This document shows, piece by piece, positions 9,879 through 17,551 of a stretch of 64,000 nt of DNA (position 1 is the stretch's first letter; every line of letters begins with the position of its first letter). Source of the stretch: DASTPP01 sp035762175. Lineage in GTDB: Bacteria > Myxococcota_A > Polyangia > Polyangiales > Polyangiaceae. The position numbers and the translations under genes were made by a program. The stretch spans positions 1 through 64,000 of the forward strand of contig DASTPP010000336.1 in assembly GCA_035762175.1 (NCBI GenBank), given 5' to 3'. The notes beneath the pieces were generated by a model. That model saw nothing but the letters and a program-made list of their open reading frames with translations, ran no database searches and was not told the origin of the DNA.

Positions 9879-12800
9879 ATGTACGTCGACGAACGAAGCC
9901 CCCGCCCGCGCCCGCCCGGGCGGCCCGCGCCCGAAGCCTCGCCCGCCGCGCCCGCGGCCTCCGCCGCCACGCCCGCGCGCGCCGCCGTCCCTGCCGATGC
10001 CTCGCCCGCCGCCGCCGTGCGCGCCGACGACGCCGCCGCCGTCGGCGGGGCGCCGGGCGTCGTGTTCGTCTTCTCGGGCATCGGCTCGCAGTGGGCGGGC
10101 ATGGGCCGCTCGCTCTACGCGAGCGAGCCCGCCTTCCGGGCGGCGATCGAGGCCTGCGACGAGCACGTGCGGTCGTACGCCGGCTGGTCGCTCGTCGCGG
10201 CGCTGATTTCGCCCGAGCACGAGCGCCGGCTGTTCGAGAGCGACGTTGCCTTCCCGGCCATCGTGTCGGTCGAGATCGCGCTCGCGGCCCTCTTCCGATC
10301 GTGGGGCGTCGAGCCGGCGGCGGTCGTGGGCCACAGCGTCGGCGAGGTGGCGGCTGCGCACGTCGCGGGGGCGCTCTCGCTCGCCGACGCGATGCGCGTC
10401 ATCTGCGCGCAGGGGGCGCAAATCAAGCGGCTGCGGGGGCAGGGCGCGATGGCGCTGGTGGCGCGGCCTTGGGCCGAGGTGGGGCCTTGGCCCGCGGGGC
10501 GCGCGCTCTTCCGGGCGATCGACATGGGGCCGCGCTCGTGCGTGGTCGCGGGGGCGCCGGCCGAGGTCGACGCGCTCGTCGCCGAGCTCTCGGAGCGAGA
10601 GACATTCGCCCGCCGGGTCGACGCCGACGTGCCGGCGCATTGCCCGCTGCTCGACGTGCTGCGTGACGATCTGCTGGCGGCGGTGAGCCCGATCTCGCCG
10701 CGCGCCCCCTCGCTGCCCTTGGTGACCGCGACCGCCCCCGGAGAGGGCGCGCCCTTCGGCCCCGAGCATTGGGTGCGCAACCTCTGCGACGCGGTGCTGC
10801 TGCGGGGTGCGGTCGCCGAGCTGGTGGGGCGGGGCTTTGCGTCGTTCGTCGAGCTGAGCCCGCACCCGCTCTTGACGCGTCCGCTCGAAGAGGGGGGCGC
10901 CAGGCTCGCGCTCTCGACGCTGCGGCGCGGCGAAGACGAGCGCGGCGCGCTGCTCGGCGCGCTCGCTACGCTACGCCCCGGCGCTGCGGCGCGCGGGGGG
11001 CCGGCCGCGGACTCTCGAGCGCCGGGCTCGACGCGGCAGGCTTCCGGGCCCGAGGGCGAGGGGGCGCGGGCGCGCCCGGCGCCGGCGGGGCTCGAGGGTG
11101 CTCGAAGCGAGGTCGAAGGGCGCCTCGCTGAGATCTGGGCGCGCGTCCTGCGGCGGGCCGACGTGCCCGTCGACGTGGCCTTTCGCGATCTCGGCGGCGA
11201 CTCGCTGAGCACGTTCTCGATGCTCGCCGAGGTTCGGCGCGCCTTCGGCGTCGCGCTCGGCGCCGACGACGTCGACGCCGCGTCGACCCTGCGCGCCCTG
11301 GCCGCGCGCCTCGGCGCCGAGCGCGCGGCCGGCGGCGCCCCCGCGGGCGACTCGCCCGACCCGGTCGGCGCCGACGAGCGCGCGGCCCTGCTCTCGTCGC
11401 TCGGCCTCACCGAGGCTGAGGTCGAAGACGTCTTTCCGCTCACGCCCGCGCAGTATGCGGTCACCGGCTGGGCCCACGCTAGGGGCGAGGTGCCCGCCGA
11501 GTGGCGCCGCGCCCTCGGGCCGGCCGACATGCGCCTCTATTGCCATTCGCGCATCTACTGGCTGCGGGGCCCCCTCGACGCCGCCCGCCTGCGCGAGGCC
11601 TTCGCCGCGATGATGGCCCGCCACTCGCTGCTGCGCACCGCCTATCACTGGGGCGATCTGCGCCGCCCGCTGCAGTACACGCTCCGCGACGCGGGCGTCC
11701 CCTGGGAAGAGCGCCCGCTCCTGCCGGGCGCGAGCTCGCGGCGGCGCCTGCCCGGCCCGCTGCGGGCCCTCGCCGGGTTCGCCGCGGTCGCCGCCGCGGG
11801 CCGCGAGTTCGAGCGCGCCTTCGACCCGCGGGGGCCGCTCGTGCGCCTCGTGCTCTTGCGGGCGGCGCGCGAGGAGCACGCGCTCGTCGTCCTCTTCAAC
11901 CACGCGACGCTCGACGCCTGGGGCGCCATGCAGCTCGTGCGCGATCTGATCGCCGCCTACGACGGGCGCGCCGAGGGGCCGCTGCGGGCGACCTACGGCG
12001 ACTACGCGCGCTGGGCCGACCGGGCCTCGCACGAGGGCTTCGACCGGCACTGGCGCGAGTTCGCCGAGGCGCCGCGCCTGCCCGCGCGCCCGCCGCGGCC
12101 CCGGTGGCGGCGCCTCGTCGACGCCCTGCTCGCGCGCCTGCCGCTCTACCCCCGCAAGGCCGAGGGCGTCCCTACGTTGCACCTGCGCGTCTCGGCCGAG
12201 TCGCGGCGGCTCGCCCGCGCGTACGCCGCCGAGCGCCCCGTCTACGCCCCCGGCGACGAAGAGCCCAAGTTCGTCGGCGTGCTGGTGCCGGAGGCCCTGA
12301 CGCGGGCCCTGCGGGCGCAGGCGCGGCGGCTCGGCGTCGACGCGAGCGTGCTGCTCATCGCCGCGTGGTCGCTGGCGCTGCGCCCGCTCGTCGGCGCGCC
12401 CGGGGTGCCCCTGCGCGTCGTCGACCACGGCCGCCCGCTCGACGTCGCCGACAGCGACCGGATGGCCGGCCACTTCGCGAACTACCTGCCCGCGCTCGTC
12501 CCGATCGACGACGGCGCCACCGTCGGGGCCTGGCTCGCGTCGCTCAAGGCCCGCGTCGCCGACGTCATCGCCGCGGGGCGCGGCCGCGTCGCCTTCGTCG
12601 ACCAGGCCGCCTTCGCCCGCGCCGTCGACCGCCAGGCCGTCTTCAACTGGCTGCCCACCGACGAGTTCACGACCGGGGCGCAGGTGGGCGATCTGCACGT
12701 CGAGGTGCCCTTCCTGCAGGACGCGACGCTGCCGCTCTTGATCCTCAGCCGCTCGGTCGTGCTCTCGCACGAGGCGATCGGCGACCGGCTGCGGGTCGCC

Positions 12801-12926
12801 GCGACGCTGTGGTTCGGCGACACGACGAACCACGCGATCGTGCGCGCGTTCGTGCGGGCCCTGCGCGCGCTCTGCGACCCGGAGGGCGCGGTCCGCGCGG
12901 TCCGCGAGATCGCCCCCGGCGGCTTA
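9879..12926 (+). CDS. AT-ACP-condensation domain protein of the PKS-NRPS cluster (3' end uncertain)
   Basis: ATG 9879 lies 11 bp after the P450 stop, so the gene is probably the last of the operon. After about 60 Ala/Pro-rich residues comes an acyltransferase (FSGIGSQWAGMG; GHSVGE with Ser 153), then a carrier protein (GGDSL, Ser 442), then a condensation domain starting near residue 520 (VFPLTPAQ). Its HHxxxDG motif is degenerate, NHATLDA with His 675 kept. There is no KS, A or TE, so the protein may load an acyl group onto its own ACP and transfer it to an amine or hydroxyl (inference). As sequenced, the frame does not stop here but stays open to 14573, antisense to the helicase gene. A TAG at 12925 becomes in-frame if one C of the C5 run at 12913-12917 is removed, so I end the gene there. 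Confidence 0.8.
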
Positions 12927-14654
12927 GCCCGGCCCGCCCGCCGGGGGGCCGCCCGCCGGGGGAGCGATCGGTGGGGGAGCGACCGGCGGGGGAGCGACCG
13001 GCGGGGGGGCGATCGGCGGGGGGCCGCCCGGCGGGCGGGCGACCGGGTCGGCGCCGGGGGCCGCGCCCCGGGGCGCCGCGAGCGGCACGACGCGCCCTTC
13101 GCGGCGCAGGCGGCGCAAGAGCTCGCGGTGCGCCACGTAGCCCCGGTGCACCTCGTCGTCGCGGCCGAGCACGCGCTCGCCGCAGGCCGGCAGCCGCGCG
13201 AGCCTCGCCTCGATGCCCGCGCGCGCGAAGAGCACGCACGCGACGCGGTGGCGCGAGAGCATCACGCAGAGCCGGCCCGCGTCGAGGTGGAAGCCGCGCG
13301 GATCGAGCCGGCCCGAGAGCGGGTGGTGCGCGAGCATGACGGCCCGCTCGAGCCCCTGGAAGCGGTCGGCCGTCTCGACCAGCACCGCGCGCGCGAGCTC
13401 GCTCGGCAGCCGCTCGGCCACCGCGTGCACCTGCGCGACGTTGGCGCAGACGACGCCGACGTCGCCGGGCTCGAGGCGCCGCAGGCCACGCTCGTCGCGG
13501 AGCATGGGCCCCCGTTCGAAGAGCCGCCCGAGCGTCGCGGCGAGCGCCCGGGCGAGCCCCTCGTCGACCTCGCCGCTCGGGCCCGCCGGCAGCTCGGCCA
13601 TCACCAGGCTCGCGCCCCCGGCGACGCGGTCGAGCGGCGCGTCGAGGGGCGCGGAGCCCGGGGCCTCGAGGCGCAGCGAGCGCTCGCCCGGCGCGCTGAG
13701 CGCCCGGAAGGGCAGGGCGGGGTAGAACGAGGGCTGGACGAAGCGCACCGTGTCGGGCACCAGGCGGCGCGAGACGGGCAGCGCGAGCCGCGTCACCTCG
13801 GGGTGGCGCGAGACGAGGGCGCTCGGGCACGCCACGTGGGGCCCCGTCGGGTCGGACGCCCAGCGCTCGATCTTGCACGTGACGACGGGCGCGATCTGGC
13901 CCGGGTCGCCGACCAGCACGTAGCGCCGCGCCAGGTTCGCGATCTGGTGAAAGAGCACGTCGGCGAGCTGGTACGCCTCGTCGACGATCAGCACGTCGAA
14001 GCGCTCGGTCGCCCCGTCGAGCGTCGACCACTTGGTCGCGTTGGCGACGACGACGCAGGGCCCCTCGGGCAGCGCCCCCGCCTTGGTCGCCAGCGTCAGC
14101 CCCGGCAGCGCCCGCAGCGAGGGCGGCGGCTCGAGCCCGCTGCGGTGCAGGAGCACGAAGCGCAGGCTCGGGCGCGACCGCGCCAGCCGCTCGGCGAGGT
14201 CGAAGGCCTGCCGGTTGGTCTGCGTCGCGATCATGCAGCGCTCGCGCAGGTACGAGAGCGAGAGCAGCGCGAGCCGCTCGACCGCGCCGGTCTTGCCGGC
14301 GCCCGGGGGCGAGTCGAGGCAGAGGGCGGGCAGGCGCCGCCAGTGCATCGCGAGCAGCCGCTCGAGCGTCTCGTCGGCCGCCCGGCGGGGGTCGAGCGCG
14401 TACGCCGGGGTGGCCGCCCGGCGGGGCGCGAGCGGGGGCGTTGTGCCCTCGCCTGGCCGCGGGGCGCGGCGGCCGTGGGCGCCCTCGCCCGAGGGGCCGA
14501 AGCCCGGCGTCGCCCGCCCCTCGCCCGGGGGCGGGGCGAAGGGCCGCGCCGCCTGCCCTTCGCCCAGAGGTAGGGCAAGGGCCCGCGTCGCCCGCCCCTC
14601 GCCCGGCGGCGGGGCGAAGGGCCGCGCCGCCCCCGCGGGCGCCCGGCCGCTCAT
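12924..14654 (-). CDS. Superfamily 1 DNA helicase (Dna2/Nam7-like)
   Basis: A 576-residue helicase. Motifs: Walker A PPGAGKT (Lys 121), motif Ia-type TQTNRQAFDLAERL, Walker B VLIVDEAYQL (Asp 225, Glu 226), motif III VLVGDPGQIAPV, motif V ETADRFQGLE and motif VI MLSRHRVACVLFAR. These are the hallmarks of SF1B helicases of the UPF1/DNA2/Nam7 type. The first ~70 residues are a low-complexity linker repeating APPPGEGRAT-like segments, and the C-terminus ends in PPPVA-type repeats. Start ATG 14654 overlaps the stop of the upstream gene (ATGA), indicating coupled translation. It is the third gene of an operon with a Fe-S nuclease and an unknown protein, so it probably unwinds DNA for that nuclease. 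The TAA stop at 12926-12924 abuts the convergent biosynthetic gene. Confidence 0.9.
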   Translation of the reverse strand: MSGRAPAGAARPFAPPPGEGRATRALALPLGEGQAARPFAPPPGEGRATPGFGPSGEGAHGRRAPRPGEGTTPPLAPRRAATPAYALDPRRAADETLERLLAMHWRRLPALCLDSPPGAGKTGAVERLALLSLSYLRERCMIATQTNRQAFDLAERLARSRPSLRFVLLHRSGLEPPPSLRALPGLTLATKAGALPEGPCVVVANATKWSTLDGATERFDVLIVDEAYQLADVLFHQIANLARRYVLVGDPGQIAPVVTCKIERWASDPTGPHVACPSALVSRHPEVTRLALPVSRRLVPDTVRFVQPSFYPALPFRALSAPGERSLRLEAPGSAPLDAPLDRVAGGASLVMAELPAGPSGEVDEGLARALAATLGRLFERGPMLRDERGLRRLEPGDVGVVCANVAQVHAVAERLPSELARAVLVETADRFQGLERAVMLAHHPLSGRLDPRGFHLDAGRLCVMLSRHRVACVLFARAGIEARLARLPACGERVLGRDDEVHRGYVAHRELLRRLRREGRVVPLAAPRGAAPGADPVARPPGGPPPIAPPPVAPPPVAPPPIAPPAGGPPAGGPG

Positions 14655-16099
14655 CGCAGCGCCTCGAGCGCGCGCAGGAGGTTGGGGGGCGGGTCGCCGG
14701 CCTGGGGGGGCGGGTCGGGGGCCCTGGCGCGATCGTGCGTCCAGGGGCGCTGCGCGATGCGGTGGCTCAGCCGCACCCGGCCCCGCGTCAGCTCGTACCA
14801 GACGGGGGGGGCCGGGCCGAGCTCGACCCGGTCGCCCTCGGCCGGCGGGCCCGCCGCCCGCATGCCCGCGACGACTAGCGCCTCGAGGCGGGTGTGGGGC
14901 CCGCTGCGGTGCAGATCTTCGACCACGACCTTCAGCCGCGGGTCGGCCATCAGGTGCAGCTCGGCGCCGCGCCGCACCCGGAGCGAGCGCTGCTCGCTCT
15001 CGACCCAGAAGCGGGCCCGCTTGCTCAGGCCCGACCCGACCTCGCGCACCTCGCGCACGACGCCCTCGACCACGCGCCCCTCGCACTTGGCCCGCAGCCG
15101 CGCCAAGGGGTCTTGGTGCACGAGGGCCCGCTCGTAGTTCTCTTGCGCGAGCTGCCGCCCGACGAACTCGTAGGCCGCCTGCCGCGGCAGGTCGGCGCGG
15201 CCCGGGCGCGCGTAGGCGACGCCCTTCTCGGCGAAGCGCTCGTAGGCCTCGGCCTCGATCGTCTCGAGCTCGGGCAGGCAGCCGAGCCGCTCGGGGAAGC
15301 CCTCGCAGAGCAGCCGCACCGCCCGCCGGGTCGCCCCGTAGAGCCGCAGCACCTCGCCCCGCAGCTGGCCGTCGATCTCGGCCGCGATGGCCGAGAGCGC
15401 CTCGGCGGGCGCGCCCCGCTTGCGCCCGAGGTTGTAGCGCGCGACGGGGCCCTCGAGCGCCCGCTTGTCGAACGAGGGGTCGGTGCGCACGCCCATCGGC
15501 GTCGCCTCGGCCGCGGCGAGCGCCCGGTCGAGGGGCACGCCCGGCGGCGGGTCGACCCAGGTCAAGAGGGCGCCGAGGTGCTCGTCTTCGCCGGGCTGCT
15601 GGCCCGTCGCGTAGTGCTGCGAGAGCACCTCGGTCGCCGCGTGCAGCGCTTGCTGCCCCGCGACGGGCGCCCGCCCCGTGGCGTAGACGAGCAGGCGGGC
15701 GAGGGCCTTGAGCTCGGGCGGCCCGGGGGCGTGCCAGAGGTACTCGCCGAGCGTGTCGAGCAGCGCGACGGCCGCCCGCGAGGGCACCCAGATCTGCGGG
15801 TAGGCCCCGGCCCGCAGGCTCGCCTCGGCGTAGGGCGCGAGCCGCGCGCCGAGCCAGGCGAAGAGCCCGAAGAGCTCGTCGCGCCGGCGCGGGTCGGGCA
15901 CGCTGTAGACGAGCGGCTCGCGCTTGGCGATGGGGCCGCAGGCGACCGCGTGCACCGCCGTCTCTTCGCCCGCCATCGCCAGCGGGCAGAGCACCCACGC
16001 CTCGCGCCGCACCGCGACGCGCCGGCGCGCCGCGAGCGGCTGGGCGCGCCCGCGGTCGAAGGCGAGCATGCGCAGCGCGAGCGCGAACTCGTCAGCCAC
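14651..16099 (-). CDS. Unrecognised protein, middle gene of nuclease-helicase operon
   Basis: A 482-residue protein matching no family I can name. It overlaps the nuclease gene by 8 bp at its start (GTG 16099) and the helicase by ATGA at its end, so the three products are very likely made together and may form a complex. The N-terminal 130 residues are mixed alpha/beta; the middle (residues 190-330) is helical and charged, with RYNLGRKRG and an ATRRAVRLL segment. Residues 370-450 look like beta-strands of an OB- or SH3-like fold (EGRVVEGVVREV, GAELHLM, KVVVEDL), which could bind nucleic acid; this is a guess from strand patterns. There is no Walker motif, no nuclease signature and no transmembrane segment. 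Confidence 0.75.
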   Translation of the reverse strand: MADEFALALRMLAFDRGRAQPLAARRRVAVRREAWVLCPLAMAGEETAVHAVACGPIAKREPLVYSVPDPRRRDELFGLFAWLGARLAPYAEASLRAGAYPQIWVPSRAAVALLDTLGEYLWHAPGPPELKALARLLVYATGRAPVAGQQALHAATEVLSQHYATGQQPGEDEHLGALLTWVDPPPGVPLDRALAAAEATPMGVRTDPSFDKRALEGPVARYNLGRKRGAPAEALSAIAAEIDGQLRGEVLRLYGATRRAVRLLCEGFPERLGCLPELETIEAEAYERFAEKGVAYARPGRADLPRQAAYEFVGRQLAQENYERALVHQDPLARLRAKCEGRVVEGVVREVREVGSGLSKRARFWVESEQRSLRVRRGAELHLMADPRLKVVVEDLHRSGPHTRLEALVVAGMRAAGPPAEGDRVELGPAPPVWYELTRGRVRLSHRIAQRPWTHDRARAPDPPPQAGDPPPNLLRALEALR

Positions 16100-17189
16100 G
16101 CCCGAGGGCCTTTCGGTAGGCGCTCACCACCCGGCGCAGCCGCGACGCCGAGGCGCGCTCGGCGTCCGACGAGGGCGCGTCGTCGCCCCGGACGTAGCGC
16201 GCCATGCGCACGATCGACCCGACGGGCGCGAGCTGCTCGCGCGCCCGGTCGCCGAGCAGCGCCGGGTCGGCCGCCGCGAGCGCCTCGCGCTTGCAGTGCC
16301 GGGCGAGCGCGCAAAACTCGCGGCACTCTTCGACGTAGTAGTTCGGGATCGAGAGCAGCAGCTTCGGGTCGGCGAGCCCCGCGCCCCCCGCCCGCTCGGC
16401 CGCCGCGACGAGGTGCCGGGGCGCCGCCGCGAGCGCCCGCTCGATCGAGTCGACCTCGCCCTCGAGCGTCATCGCCCGCAGCGTCGGCCAGTTGGTGCCC
16501 GCCTTGCGCAGCACCAGGTCGCACGCCGCCCGCGCGAAGGCGCCCCGGCCCAGCCGCCGCGCCGCCTGCCGGAGCGCCACGACCGCCACCGCCGCCTGCC
16601 GGCACGCGCCCCGCAGGTCGGCCGGGTCGGTCTTGCTCGCCTTGTCGGCGTACGACTTGATCTCGCCCGGCAGGTAGAACCCGCGCCCGTCGGCGACGAG
16701 GTAGTCGGCCTCGATGTCGAAGCTCGCCCCCGCCACCTCGACCCCCAGCACCGCGTGCGCCACGATCGACGGCCGCCCCCGCTCGGCCGCGCCCGCGAGC
16801 AGGTAGAGCGTCGCGTCGCGCCGCCGCCGCGCCTGCTCGGCCCGGTCGAGCCCCGGCGCCAGCCCCTCGCGCAGGTCGACGAAGGGCCCCGCCGCCACCT
16901 CGCGCCGGCCCGCCCGAAGGTAGAGCTCGAGCAGCCTCGCCCCCCCCTCGCTCAGCACGTAGCGCTCGAACGAGTTGCCCCGCACCAGCGCGAACGGCGA
17001 CTGCCCCTCGAGCCCGCGCTCGCCCAAGATCTCGTTGGCCGCCATGTTCGGCCCCACCCCCGACGCCGTCAGCACCTGCAGCCGCTCGCACGAGGGGTTT
17101 CGCGCCATGTGCTCAAGCCCCCGCGCCCCCGGCCCCCGCCTGGGGCGCAGCCCCCCGCGCAGCCGCGCCCTCGCCTCGGCCGGCGTCAT
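16092..17189 (-). CDS. Cas4/RecB-like PD-(D/E)XK nuclease with probable 4Fe-4S cluster
   Basis: A 365-residue nuclease and first gene of the operon. The PD-(D/E)XK core is visible as Asp 162 (EADYLV) and GEIKSY (Glu 176, Lys 178), followed by the QxxxY-like helix region ACRQAAVAVVAL. Upstream, RGNSFERYV occupies the position of the RecB/Cas4 motif preceding the core. Four cysteines, Cys 34 and the C-terminal cluster C289-x3-C293-x5-C299 (EECREFCALARHC), match the split Fe-S cysteine pattern of Cas4, AddB and Dna2. The start is uncertain: ATG 17189 has GAGG upstream; TTG 17225 and ATG 17108 are alternatives, the latter still keeping Cys 34. No cas1/cas2 is present, so a CRISPR adaptation role is not supported; the partner helicase suggests end processing or defence. 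Confidence 0.82.
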   Translation of the reverse strand: MTPAEARARLRGGLRPRRGPGARGLEHMARNPSCERLQVLTASGVGPNMAANEILGERGLEGQSPFALVRGNSFERYVLSEGGARLLELYLRAGRREVAAGPFVDLREGLAPGLDRAEQARRRRDATLYLLAGAAERGRPSIVAHAVLGVEVAGASFDIEADYLVADGRGFYLPGEIKSYADKASKTDPADLRGACRQAAVAVVALRQAARRLGRGAFARAACDLVLRKAGTNWPTLRAMTLEGEVDSIERALAAAPRHLVAAAERAGGAGLADPKLLLSIPNYYVEECREFCALARHCKREALAAADPALLGDRAREQLAPVGSIVRMARYVRGDDAPSSDAERASASRLRRVVSAYRKALGRG

Positions 17190-17551
17190 CGCCCCGCCTC
17201 GCCCGCCGCCCGCCCGCGCCGTCAACGCCGCCCCCCGCCGCGCGGCAAGGCGCCGCCCCGGGCCGCCTCGGCACCCCCGCGCGTCGCTTCGACGTCGAGC
17301 CCTTCACCCATGTCGCCTCGTGCGATGCCCCGCCCGCCGGCGCCGCCGGGGCGAGGCCATTCTAGCGCTTAGACGCCCAGACGTCGCGCCATACTGCGCA
17401 AAGCCCTGAACAACTGAACATGCGATCAGATATCGCCTTGCCCCGCCGCGGCCCGCCCGCCCGCCCATTCTCCGCAGAAAGGCCCGCCACTATTGGCTCG
17501 GCGCGGGCGAGGCGCCAGGGGTAGACTCGCCGCCCACAGGAGCCACCGACG
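17190..17551. promoter_or_regulatory. Divergent intergenic region
   Basis: These 360 bp separate the minus-strand nuclease operon from the plus-strand membrane-protein gene and must carry promoters for both. The stretch 17370-17450 is the least GC-rich part and contains a direct repeat CTGAACA-A-CTGAACA at about 17406-17420, a possible operator. CAGGAG at 17536-17541 is the ribosome binding site of the plus-strand gene. I could not identify convincing -35/-10 pairs. Confidence 0.4.

Noticed and set aside
12930..14573. Plus-strand continuation of the AT-ACP-C frame through the helicase gene
   Set aside because: The residues are purely antisense to the clear SF1 helicase, with no domain content; better explained by a lost stop codon.
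16092..17189. Cas4 of a CRISPR adaptation module
   Set aside because: There is no cas1/cas2, the protein is longer than Cas4, and it is in an operon with a helicase; the short arrays are 18 kb away.
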